From: Bacteroides pyogenes
GTDB taxonomy: Bacteria > Bacteroidota > Bacteroidia > Bacteroidales > Bacteroidaceae
Assembly (NCBI RefSeq): GCF_014196225.1
Contig: NZ_JACIDI010000011.1
Location: forward strand, 18,091 to 82,090
Direction: 5' to 3'
Length of the DNA: 64,000 nucleotides
Below, piece by piece: positions 29,448-38,989 of the stretch (its first letter is position 1; each line of letters opens with the position of its first letter). A model generated the notes under the pieces. That model saw only the letters and a list, made by a program, of their open reading frames with translations. It had not been told where the DNA came from and searched no databases. The translations under genes were made by a program, and so were the position numbers.

Positions 29448-29715
29448 AAGATAGAACTTTCAATGTTCCTGAGATTTTCATTAGAGCAAGGGAAGCTGGC
29501 ATAGTGTATCGGACACATTGGGAAAAATGAGACCGGCGAATTATTATTTATCCGTTATCTTGTTGTTAATATAGCCGGTTATTTATTTCGATAGATATAT
29601 ATCCGGTATGGTGAGAATATATCCAACGCGGTGGATAATATATACTGCAGACAATATGGTGCTATCCCTATCCGGAATTAGCAAAGGTTTTACGAGAGGG
29701 TCATACTATTCAAAC

Positions 29716-29780
29716 ATTGTGGCTCGTGAATTTTTCCCTTATCGAACTAAGTTATAAAGGAATAATTCACGAGCCACAAT
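29716..29780. repeat. Long palindrome downstream of the DUF2264 gene
   Basis: A perfect 17-bp stem (29716-29732 with 29764-29780) continues inwards as an imperfect stem. The right arm is not followed by a T-run. To its left, 29590-29650 holds further ATATATCC/GGATAATATAT inverted motifs. Otherwise I see no gene in 29448-29928. It could be a processing or attenuation hairpin, or the remnant of a small mobile palindrome. Confidence 0.75.
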
Positions 29781-29928
29781 TATGTACAAAAGCATTTAGA
29801 TGATGCGTCAAAGCTTTTTGCGGTGAAAAAGAATCGGGGCATTGCCTTTCCATTCACTTACAAGCAGTATTCGCTTATTCCCATCTGTTGCAAAAGGAAC
29901 TGTAGAAAATAGAGTCACGGATTCGGAT

Positions 29929-31188
29929 TCAATACTCTACTTTATAGTCTCTTTTTAATTTTTTCCCTTTCCAAGCTTTCAAAGCGCTCCATTCGGCAGG
30001 AGCATCTGTCCAGAAAGGATGATTCGCGGGCAGTCCCAATGGAAGGAAGCCCAATGTTGCCATGTAAAGACTTCCGGTAGAAGTATACACATCCGCTATT
30101 TCCGGTTGATGACCATTAAAACCTAATACCAGCCATCCGTCGGCATCGAAATTCTGATTCCCGTCATACATATTATGAATGACGCGTGTGAGACCGCAAC
30201 GTACCTGAGCCGGCAGTATATGTGCGGGCAGCTTGTCCATTAAAGCTACCTGACATAGTGATTGGAAAGCAGCCGTACGGTAAGTTATGGAACGTCCGAA
30301 CGGAGGATAGCTTCCATCCGGAGCGATCAGGCGTTCTGAAAATTCTGCATGTCGAATCATTCTCTTCAATGCTTTGTCATATTCATTGACATTCATCTTA
30401 CCGACATCGACCAGCACCTTGAGCATATCTACCAACATGGGGTGCATTACGTAATCATTGTAGTAGTCCATACTGAACTTTCCACCGTCACTATACCATC
30501 CATCGCCCACATACCATTCGCGAAGCTTATAAACGGCCATATTGATTCTTGCGGGATCGTATTCTTCGCCGATTTTCATTAAAAATGCCTCGGTGATTCC
30601 GGCAAACAGCAACCAATTGTTATAAGCTCCCGTACGGTTACGAAGCGATTTGAATTCTTCTACAAAACGTTGCTTGGTCGTTTCGTCCAACGGTTCCCAC
30701 AATGCTTTTGGAGCACGCAAAAAGGCATGAACCACATAAGCTGCATCTACAATGGGTTGTTGATGGATTCTGAAATTCAGATAATCGGGATTGAGGGGAT
30801 CGACGGCGTTGACCAATCCTTTCACCGCCTTTTCTCTGATTTTTTTCCTCAATACTCCTTCCTCCGTATCGTCATCGGGCAATTCCAACCAAGGAGCTAT
30901 GCCTGCAAGAGTCCTGCCCACAGCTTCCAGATAGGTCACTTTTTTTGCATCCAGTCCATAATCGGGAGAAGTTTCTACCGGCATATTTTTGCTTAACGTT
31001 CCTTCGGCAAGATTATGAATGACAGGAAAAGCTATTTTGCATAAAGCGTCTACCCATATTTTCCGGTCGGTCGTTCCATCGGAAAGCTCTCTCCCTCCTT
31101 TTTCCTTTCTTTTTTGTTGTGCCTGTGCAGGCATAACAAAAAAGAGTATCAATAAAAGGAAAATGTTATATTTTATTCTTTTTTCCAT
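29929..31188 (-). CDS. DUF2264-type exported protein, putative glycan-degrading enzyme
   Basis: A 419-residue protein with a signal peptide (hydrophobic core FLLLILFFVMPAQA, about 9-23). The mature region is largely helical, with Trp/Tyr/Asp-rich motifs such as NNWLLFAG, YVGDGWYSDGG and DYYNDYVMHPML, as in DUF2264 proteins with an (alpha/alpha)6-type fold. From memory, some members have been placed in a beta-glucuronidase family (GH154); this was not checked. It is third in an operon with susC-like and susD-like genes (30 bp after susD), so it probably acts on the glycan bound by that pair. An in-frame TTG at 31191 directly precedes the chosen ATG at 31188. Confidence 0.75.
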   Translation of the reverse strand: MEKRIKYNIFLLLILFFVMPAQAQQKRKEKGGRELSDGTTDRKIWVDALCKIAFPVIHNLAEGTLSKNMPVETSPDYGLDAKKVTYLEAVGRTLAGIAPWLELPDDDTEEGVLRKKIREKAVKGLVNAVDPLNPDYLNFRIHQQPIVDAAYVVHAFLRAPKALWEPLDETTKQRFVEEFKSLRNRTGAYNNWLLFAGITEAFLMKIGEEYDPARINMAVYKLREWYVGDGWYSDGGKFSMDYYNDYVMHPMLVDMLKVLVDVGKMNVNEYDKALKRMIRHAEFSERLIAPDGSYPPFGRSITYRTAAFQSLCQVALMDKLPAHILPAQVRCGLTRVIHNMYDGNQNFDADGWLVLGFNGHQPEIADVYTSTGSLYMATLGFLPLGLPANHPFWTDAPAEWSALKAWKGKKLKRDYKVEY

Positions 31189-31218
31189 CAACGAATATTT
31201 ATCTGTGATATATGTGGC

Positions 31219-32928
31219 TTACCATCCCGGATTATTAGGCCTCAAAGAGTTGTTCTTCTCGATTTCTTCTGCCGGAATAGGCCATAAATAGTCCCGGCTG
31301 CTAACTTTACGCGTGTAACGAACCTTACCGGTGAAATCTTTCTCTTTTTTCTCATTCAGTGTCTCCAGCAATCCCCAACGGCGCATATCACTGAAACTTA
31401 ACCCTTCGGCAGCAAGTTCTACGGCGCGTTCATGACGGATACGTGCAAATACTTGCTCCTTTGTCCGGGCTTCCAGCCATGCAGGGCCACTGTTGATGCC
31501 GGGCATATTCACACGTGCGCGAACTTCATTGATCAATCTGACAGCATCATCCTGTTTTCCTTCTTCGTTGTAACATTCTGCCAGCATCAACAGCACATCG
31601 GCATAACGAATCAAGGGGAAATTGATAGGCGTATGCGAGCGATTATTGATTGCTCCGCCCATGTTATATTCCGCTACGAATTTTCTCCACAGGTAAGTTT
31701 CGAAATTCTGGTTTACGCGTATCATTCCATACTTTTCGTTAACACCTGATGCCACAACGTATTCACAATCCATGGGAGCGTTGGCATACCATCCTTTGAA
31801 AGAAGAATAAGGCAATATGACGGATACTGCCATGCGCGGGTCGCGTTCTTCATACATTTTCAGCAGTTTCTCCTTGGCTTCGGGATATGTTTTTACTTTC
31901 GTCTTGTCTTGACTCAATGTTGCACGGAAAGTTTTGTTCTTTATCTCATCGCTGGTGGTAAATCCTGGAATTACTTCTTCCCAATCGAACGGGCGGCCGT
32001 CTTTCCATTCGTACGAGTCGACAAAACTGGTGGCTGCCATCACATTATTCCAATCGCTTCCGAAAGCGGCGCGGCTGCCCATGTAAAAAGTCAAGGGCAT
32101 TCCTATATCTTTTCCTACTCCTCCCATATTCTGAATGGCAAAAACCATTTCCGAACTTTCATCGCCTCCGGGTTTAAATAAGTCGGCATAATCGGGATAC
32201 AAGGCATGTCTCCCACTTTTGACAACATTCTCAAAACACACAGCAGCCTCTTTGTATTGTTTATTGAACAGCAGAACTTTGCCTTTCAGCGCCATGGCTG
32301 CTTCGGCCGTTGCCCGTCCTTTCTGCGAATCAGGCCACTCTTCTCCCGACAAGGCTTCAATTGCGTCATCCAAATCTTTCAGGATGAAAGTACGGACTTT
32401 GTCAGCAGGAGTTCTGGGCTCAAGCATATTGCTATAATTTTTCTCAACAATCACACTTTCATCATAAACAGGCACAGCACCGAAAAAGTCGAGTAAAGAG
32501 AAATAATACAAAGCGCGTAAAAATTTAGCCTCTCCTTTATAGCGTTCGATGAGTTTCTCGTCCATCTGACAACGATGCAAGTTCTGGAGAACAATATTGG
32601 CCCGAGCAATTCCTTCGTACAGGTATTTGAATTTATTGGCTCCGTATGAGTTCCTCACATCGTACGTGCCGCGCTGTATAGATTGATAAGACGCATTGTC
32701 GTATCCCATTGCTATTCCTCCCAGGCAGTCTATGCCGAAATGCATGCCGAATACGGCTTCGTATTGCATCGTACTGTAAACACCCATCATGGCCTGATCG
32801 GCATGTTCTTTTGTTTGAAAGAAGTTATTTGCGTTTGGACGATCGAAAGGATATCTGTCCAGGTCATAGCAGCTGCTCATCAGCAGAAGCGCGACCATCA
32901 TTATGGAAATTCTATATATTTTATTCAT
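31219..32928 (-). CDS. SusD/RagB family outer-membrane glycan-binding lipoprotein
   Basis: A 569-residue surface lipoprotein that forms the lid of a SusC-type transporter and binds the oligosaccharide. Lipobox LMSSC near residue 19; the N-terminal motif SCYDLDRYPFDRPN is followed by the SusD_RagB domain with tetratricopeptide-like helices. C-terminal signature elements include FARIRHERAVELAAEG and DMRRWGLLE. It begins 11 bp after the susC stop codon. The protein itself is intact, unlike its partner. Glycan specificity cannot be read. Confidence 0.95.
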   Translation of the reverse strand: MNKIYRISIMMVALLLMSSCYDLDRYPFDRPNANNFFQTKEHADQAMMGVYSTMQYEAVFGMHFGIDCLGGIAMGYDNASYQSIQRGTYDVRNSYGANKFKYLYEGIARANIVLQNLHRCQMDEKLIERYKGEAKFLRALYYFSLLDFFGAVPVYDESVIVEKNYSNMLEPRTPADKVRTFILKDLDDAIEALSGEEWPDSQKGRATAEAAMALKGKVLLFNKQYKEAAVCFENVVKSGRHALYPDYADLFKPGGDESSEMVFAIQNMGGVGKDIGMPLTFYMGSRAAFGSDWNNVMAATSFVDSYEWKDGRPFDWEEVIPGFTTSDEIKNKTFRATLSQDKTKVKTYPEAKEKLLKMYEERDPRMAVSVILPYSSFKGWYANAPMDCEYVVASGVNEKYGMIRVNQNFETYLWRKFVAEYNMGGAINNRSHTPINFPLIRYADVLLMLAECYNEEGKQDDAVRLINEVRARVNMPGINSGPAWLEARTKEQVFARIRHERAVELAAEGLSFSDMRRWGLLETLNEKKEKDFTGKVRYTRKVSSRDYLWPIPAEEIEKNNSLRPNNPGW

Positions 32929-32939
32929 GATATACTGGG

Positions 32940-35935
32940 TTAAAAGGTTACATTAAGGCCGATCACCGCTTGTTTCATGGTCGGATAATTCATACTGCTG
33001 ACTTCCGGATCGAAACCGTTGTATTTGGTGAACGTAAAGAAATTCTCCAAGCTTCCGTACAGGCGGACACGGTTTATATGTACTTGCTGTGTCCATGTTT
33101 TCGGAAGAGTATATCCTAACTGAATATTACGTATTTTTACGAAAGCTTTGTTCTCCAGATAAAAATTGCTTGTCTGCATGTTGACCCGATTGTTGTACTC
33201 AAGCAGGCGAGGATAGGTTGCATTTGTGCGACCTTCATACCAGCGTCCGTCAGTAACCTTTTTATTAAGTTGATAACCAATGCGGACACTTGGAGTGTTG
33301 TAGGGAGTATACATCCAAAATTCTTTGATGCCTGCCGAACCTTGCAGCAGCAAAGAGAAATCAATTCCTTTCCATGCTGCCGAAAGGTTGACACCAAACA
33401 AATATTTTGGGTTGGGGCCGTCACTGACGATCTTCTTGTCATTATTATCAATAATGCCGTCATGATTGATATCCTTGTACAACAAGTCTCCTTTTTGCGG
33501 GGTACCGAATGCGGCAAACGGATTTTTCTTGTTGCCATTCTCGTCCAGCGGAGCATTGTCTATCATGGTTTGCACAAGTTGCATATCTTCATCCGTCTGC
33601 AACAAACGATCTACTATCAGCAAGTATTGCGAGTTGATGGAATGTCCTTCCCAAATCAGATTCGCTCCGCTGATGGCTTGTCCGCCTACATCCTTTCCCT
33701 TAAATTTGTTTACCTTATTCTTTACATAAGTGAGGTTTGCGTTGACAGCATAAGAGAAATCTTTTATCTTATCTTGCCATCCGAGTGTGAGTTCGACTCC
33801 CTGGTTTGTCACAGTGGCGCTATTCTCTTTCGGAATAGAGGCAATCCCGTGTACGTCGGGTGCAGGCAAATTTATAAGGATGCCCGTGGTTCGTTTGTGG
33901 AAGTAGTCGATTGTTCCTGTCAGGCGATGATTTGCCAATCCGAAGTCCAATCCGAAGTCAGCCACTTTAGTTGTTTCCCAAGTCAGCCGCGAATTGGCGA
34001 TAGCAGCTTGCACAAGTCCCATGGCCAAGCTGTTGTTCAAAACATAGCTGACCAATCTACCATTTTTGTCTTTATTGGAGAAAAGAGAAAGCGCATCGTA
34101 GTTGCCAACCGAGTTGTTTCCTAACGATCCGTAAGAAACGCGCAGCTTCAAGTTGCTTAATCCTTTGTTGACCAGATTTTCCATGAATTGTTCCTGATCG
34201 ATGCGCCATGCAGCCGAGAAAGAAGGAAAATATCCCCACCGTTTGTTCGAAAGGAAGCGTGAAGACCCGTCGGCGCGCAAATTAACCTCAAGCAGATATT
34301 TATTATCCCAATCCATATTAATGCGCCCGAAGTAAGAGCGCATAGCCCATTCTGTCTTAGATCCGCCAGCGGTGGCCTCGCCGGCCGCCGCATCGATTAC
34401 GTCAAGACCGGTATCGATCATGTCGAACTTGCGGGCATTGAAGCCTTTCGATCTGAAAAGTTCCTGACTTCCACCCAACATCAAGTTTAATCCCAACTTT
34501 TTCTCGAGCAGTCTGGTTTCATAACGCATCACAAGATCATTGAAATACCGCTCCACTTTTCCGTTGGAGTTATAGATGCTGGTTTTCCCGCGGTTGGAGG
34601 AAGTAATCGTTTCCGTTTGAAAATTCCACTTATCAATAAAAACAGGTTTGGTCTCTACCTGTTCGTCCACAAACTCATACGAATAAGTTCCTGTGATAGA
34701 GAATCCTGTAAACGGAGTAAGCACTCCTGTAAAATGAGAGCGGAAATTATTTTTCCGGATATTGCCGGCAATGCTGTTCAGACGCGCCAGCGGATTATTG
34801 TTGGCGGACTGTGCCGCATCTTCCGACGAGTTCATTCCGCCATATCTGCCGTCGGGAGCGCGAAATACCATTCCGGGAGTAGTGGCAGCCGCATAAGTGA
34901 ATATGTCGTCTACTACCGTTCCCGAATCTTTATATTTGGCTGCCGGCTCCATATCCGAGACATATCCGCTTACTTGTACACCCAACTTCAACCAAGGCTT
35001 CACATTGGCATCTATACTCAGGCGGGCATTGTGCTTTTTAAATCCGGAGTTTTCCATCACACCCGGATCATTATTATAGCCGTATGAAGAATAAAAACGT
35101 AATTTCTCGCTGCCTCCGCTCATGGAGATCACATGATTTGTAGCTGTCGACGAGCGAAAAGTCTCTTTTATCCAGTCCGTATTCGGATAAAGCAGCGGAT
35201 TTTTTCCGGCATCTTCTCTCCATAGTTTGATAGTCGCTTCAGAGAATGGCTTTTTCAGCTTGGAGTTTCCATACCCTTCGTTGACTAATTCCATGTATTC
35301 GGCATAGTCGGATACGGGAGTCAGTGTATTGCGAATAGATTCAAAAGATACATAACCGTTGTACTCTATTTTGAAGTCTCCCGCTTTTCCTTGTTTGGTA
35401 GTAATAAGAATTACTCCATTAGCTGCACGCGACCCGTAAATGGCAGCAGAGGCCGCGTCTTTCAAAACAGACATAGACTCTATATCTTGTGGGTTTACTG
35501 TGTTGATCCCAGCTTCTACACCATCTATAATAATCAATGGCGCCGAACTGTTTAGTGTACCTTGTCCGCGCACTTTAATGGTGGCGTTATCATTACCCGG
35601 CTGGTTGTTGGCAGAAGAAACCTGCACGCCGGCCGCCATACCCGCCAGCGCCTGCGAAATATTCGTGATGGGGCGTCTTTCGGCCAGTTCGCCTACATTA
35701 ATAGAAGATACAGACCCCGTCAGATTTACTTTCTTTTGTGTGCCATATCGATAATCGGTCCCGATTTATCTTCTACAACTCCCGTTACAGTAACTTTTTC
35801 CTGTTGCTGAACATTTTCGACCGATGGGAGTGGAGAGTAAGGCATTGCGTTTGCCTTTCCGGAGAATGCAAGGAAAACAAAGAGAACCCATAATAATTTC
35901 CTTGGCAGAACGAAGAATAATGACTTCTTTCTCAT
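32940..35935 (-). pseudogene. SusC/RagA-type TonB-dependent transporter, disrupted by an internal frameshifting deletion
   Basis: The 5' part (35935-35726) encodes a signal peptide and the first strand of the N-terminal carboxypeptidase-like extension (VTVTGVVEDKSGPII), then runs into DMAHKRK and stop. The rest is in another frame. At about 35747 that frame picks up YGTQKKVNLTGSVSS, the sequence that normally follows the TonB box, and continues through plug (ERRPITNISQALAG) and barrel to the stop at 32940. About 65-70 residues, including most of the extension and the TonB box DEVVVVG, are missing at the junction (about 35748-35751). The next ATG in the distal frame is at 35639, without a signal peptide. 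As sequenced, no functional SusC can be made. The downstream susD and DUF2264-type genes are intact. Confidence 0.88.
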
Positions 35936-35994
35936 ACTATTAGATTTTAATGAATAATAAGGTTACCGAGAATTTACTAATTAAAGTAGTATCG

Positions 35995-36002
35995 CAAAAT
36001 TA
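35995..36002 (-). promoter_or_regulatory. -7 box of the susC-susD-DUF2264 operon
   Basis: The minus strand reads TAATTTTG (TAnnTTTG), 59 bp upstream of the susC ATG at 35935. Confidence 0.55.
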
Positions 36003-36027
36003 CGATAAGTAAACACCGATGGTGTTC

Positions 36028-36058
36028 AATATTGTTCATATTGCTTCTAATATTGTTC
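36028..36058. promoter_or_regulatory. Direct repeats with 21-bp spacing, possible regulator site for the susC operon
   Basis: AATATTGTTC occurs at 36028-36037 and again at 36049-36058, exactly two helical turns apart, with a related TTCATATTGCTT between. The first copy also lies in an imperfect palindrome (GTTCAATATTGTTC). They lie just upstream of the expected -33 region of the susC promoter. A regulator is inferred; none is encoded next to the operon. Confidence 0.45.
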
Positions 36059-36172
36059 GAAAAGCAGTGTTTTTCGGTTACAAAGGCAGCTGTCTGTGTG
36101 ACTTCTATATCACACGAAAGGGTATGACTTTGAAAAAACGCCTCATTGTTTTTCCGCTCTATGATTGCATGG

Positions 36173-37690
36173 TCAGAAAGTGAGTCCCAATGATAAAACG
36201 GCACTCCATGCTGTTGTAAAATTGTGGTAACGGGAATATTCGACATCGGCCTGTAGAAAAATGCCTCCTTTGACAAAAGAGACGGGAATATCCCAACGTG
36301 CTGTGCCCGACAACATTGAAAGATGGGAAGAAAGCAATTGGAAGGTATTATCCGTCAGTGGCTTCAGAATATCCGTTTCTTTCTGTCCCTCCATTCGCCG
36401 GGTAGCCGAAAGGCTACGCCGATAGCCTAAGGAGAAGATGGTGGTTAGCGATGAATGCTGAAAAACTTTGTTGTTTTCCCAACTGACGCGGAGGTTCGCC
36501 TGTTTGCCGCAAATCTTTCTTTCCGGTTCAGGGTAATTTATATCCATAGAAAGAAGAGAAACTTCTGAAATCAGGTTCCATGAAAGAGTGGGAGAGCTTT
36601 GACCGTAGATTCCCTCCAGCTTGAATTCATTCCGGACATCAGAAAAACTCTTTACGCTATTGATGACAGGATAAATACCTCCGTTGGGAGAGCCGAAAAC
36701 ATGCTCCGTTCCGGAACGTTTTTTATGGATGATGCTCGCTTTTATACCTTTCTGGCCGTCCATGTATGACACCTCTCCGGAAAACTTATCCGCTTTCAAT
36801 GTGCAGAGAGTGATGTCACCCAGATCTTTCATCTGCTTGTCGTACCCGAAACGATGATATCCTGCGGATGCAAAAACGCCTTGTTTGTGTTCCGGCAGCA
36901 AGTCGATGCTTCCTCCGAATGAAGCTCCGTCATAAAGAACGTTGGTGTTTGCCCCTGCAAAACGCACGTAATGCATGCCCAAGCCGGTGAGGTGATAAAT
37001 CGTAGTGCCTCCCAAAGCGCTGAAGAACTTCAAAGTGTTGTCTTGTTTGTATTTTCCTGCATGGAAAGACAATGCTCCGCGATAATCGCCGGCAATCTTC
37101 CGGCTTCCGGCGATGATAAACAACAAATCGGATACGGTGTTTTTGGGACGCGGGTCTGCATTCCTGAATTCCATGACAGCCTGATAGGCCAACCGCGCGG
37201 CCCATGTATATGCTCCTGCCGAATGTACGTATTCGCCGCTGAAACGATAGGTTTCGCTGTTCAGGTCGCCTCCCTGTTCGTCGGCGGATACATAAGGGTA
37301 AATTGTTTCGTAATCGCTCGATTCGTTCCACAGAACCGATTTACGCTTTTTATTGACATATTCTGCCGTGCCTCTGATTTCACTTTCCGGAGTGAACCTT
37401 AACACAGAATTTGCTTTGATGGCAAATCCATGTTCGCCGTCTCCCTGTTGCAAGGATACGCTTTCCGTTTCCTTATGCGCAAACCCTTCCATTTGCAATT
37501 GAGATAGCGGGGCCTGATTCATAAAGAACTTTAAAGCGGGGTTCTCCCAAACCTCTCCGGCAAAACAGCGGTCGGAACGAATGTTCTGCCACACTCTGCG
37601 GTCGATACGAAGAGTGTCTGAAGCGTAGCTTGTCGTAACCGGCAATATCCCCATAAAGATTGCAACAAGAAGAAGGCGAAGTTTTGACAT
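36173..37690 (-). CDS. DUF6850-type outer-membrane beta-barrel protein
   Basis: A 505-residue protein with a signal peptide (about 1-23, ending SYAS). The rest is a series of amphipathic strands with alternating aromatic residues. It ends in the outer-membrane insertion signature with terminal Phe (VLSLGLTF). The N-terminal part (about 25-75) has a non-barrel stretch with WQNIRSDRCF. The family name is recalled, not searched. It is third in an operon behind a TonB-dependent receptor and a DUF4876-type lipoprotein (20 bp after the latter). Likely a companion channel or scaffold of that receptor. Confidence 0.7.
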   Translation of the reverse strand: MSKLRLLLVAIFMGILPVTTSYASDTLRIDRRVWQNIRSDRCFAGEVWENPALKFFMNQAPLSQLQMEGFAHKETESVSLQQGDGEHGFAIKANSVLRFTPESEIRGTAEYVNKKRKSVLWNESSDYETIYPYVSADEQGGDLNSETYRFSGEYVHSAGAYTWAARLAYQAVMEFRNADPRPKNTVSDLLFIIAGSRKIAGDYRGALSFHAGKYKQDNTLKFFSALGGTTIYHLTGLGMHYVRFAGANTNVLYDGASFGGSIDLLPEHKQGVFASAGYHRFGYDKQMKDLGDITLCTLKADKFSGEVSYMDGQKGIKASIIHKKRSGTEHVFGSPNGGIYPVINSVKSFSDVRNEFKLEGIYGQSSPTLSWNLISEVSLLSMDINYPEPERKICGKQANLRVSWENNKVFQHSSLTTIFSLGYRRSLSATRRMEGQKETDILKPLTDNTFQLLSSHLSMLSGTARWDIPVSFVKGGIFLQADVEYSRYHNFTTAWSAVLSLGLTF

Positions 37691-37710
37691 ATAAACAGTT
37701 GAATGAAAGG

Positions 37711-38952
37711 TTAATTGGCCAATGACGGAATCATGTCTCGCTCGAAATCGCGTGTAGAGTCATTCGTGTCCTGCAAAATCTTACGTCCGTCGGCTGTGGT
37801 AGAAAGAACCTTTCTGCGCACACACTTGCCATACTTGGTTTTATCGTTGGAGTCTTTTCCGCAATAAGTATATCCGGCATCGAGCGAAGCATCTACCACG
37901 TTCCATTTATGTTTGTCGGGAGTGCCGAGTTGCACTGCGTCGATTACCCACGAATTAGGAATCTTATAGGTAGAACTGTTCATCGTTTTTTCCTTTCCTG
38001 TTACAGGATTTACCATTGTCCATGAGTAGTCGTATTTATATTTTGCAAGGAAATCATCAGTTTCTTTCATATCTACCAAAGCATAGGCTTTGTTTCCCTG
38101 TCTGTTAACTACCCAAACTGTTGCCGTATAGCAATATATTTTATTCAGATTAGGAACACTCGGGTTATCCGTATCCGTAGTTGTGGGCTTAGTCGATTCA
38201 TCATACCATTCGAAATTCGCCTTACTCAAATCGAATGAGTTCGTATTTGCTTCTTTGTGATTGATGGCTTTATCGCATATAATGATAGATGCACCCGGCT
38301 GTACCATGTGTTTTTTCTCACCTTTGGAGGGGATGGAGTAAATAGCGTCGGCGGTAATGGCCTCGCCCATTATATTGGGAGTATAATCGAATTTCGTTGA
38401 GGAATTGAATCCGGTTTCTACCAGTGTCAGTCCGCCTGCATCCAATGCTTTGTCGGAGTTATTGGTTATTTTAAAATACTGGTCGCCCAGATATGGCTTT
38501 TGAGTATTCGGATATGCGCTTCCCGCATAAAAAATCTCTTCAATCACAAAACCCGCGTTTTCGCTGTACACGAATGGATTGAAGCTAAGTGCGCAAGTTT
38601 CTCCTTTTACTGTGGCAGGATTTATTTGAGCTTTAAAAGTTGTGTTATGAGTTTTTCCGTCGAGTCGATATGTTCCTTTCGCTTCGAACGAGATGGAGTA
38701 AAGGCCTTGAGGCATGGTCAGTGTAAAGCGGTTGTCACGGATAGCGACTTTCTCGCTTTTTTCGATGGCGGTCGTCAGGTTTTTGTAGGCAACACTTGCT
38801 TCCGTGTAGCTGACTTCTTTCAGATTGTCGATTTCATTCAACGTAAAAGTAACGGTTGAGACAGGAATGCCGTTTTTGCCGTTGTCGTCGCTACAGGCAC
38901 CCATGCAGAAGGCAAGGGTGATTACTGCTAATAAATAGATAATTTTTCTCAT
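37711..38952 (-). CDS. DUF4876-type lipoprotein
   Basis: A 413-residue lipoprotein: signal peptide with lipobox MGAC (Cys about residue 20) followed by SDDNGKN, an acidic stretch typical of surface-exposed Bacteroides lipoproteins. The mature region starts with an Ig-like strand pattern (about 30-120), then a larger beta-rich domain with FVIEEIFYAGSAYPNTQKPY and GDQYFKITNNSD, reminiscent of a lamin-tail-like sandwich. Middle gene of the TonB receptor operon; 37 bp after the receptor stop. By position a ligand-binding partner of the receptor; ligand unknown. Confidence 0.72.
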   Translation of the reverse strand: MRKIIYLLAVITLAFCMGACSDDNGKNGIPVSTVTFTLNEIDNLKEVSYTEASVAYKNLTTAIEKSEKVAIRDNRFTLTMPQGLYSISFEAKGTYRLDGKTHNTTFKAQINPATVKGETCALSFNPFVYSENAGFVIEEIFYAGSAYPNTQKPYLGDQYFKITNNSDKALDAGGLTLVETGFNSSTKFDYTPNIMGEAITADAIYSIPSKGEKKHMVQPGASIIICDKAINHKEANTNSFDLSKANFEWYDESTKPTTTDTDNPSVPNLNKIYCYTATVWVVNRQGNKAYALVDMKETDDFLAKYKYDYSWTMVNPVTGKEKTMNSSTYKIPNSWVIDAVQLGTPDKHKWNVVDASLDAGYTYCGKDSNDKTKYGKCVRRKVLSTTADGRKILQDTNDSTRDFERDMIPSLAN

Positions 38953-38989
38953 GTTTTCTTTTTTTTATCGGGTTTTTAAAATCGGTTGT

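Noticed and set aside
35977..36276. 99-codon minus-strand ORF next to the susC promoter
   Set aside because: It overlaps the end of the DUF6850-type gene in another frame, covers the susC promoter region and has no family features.
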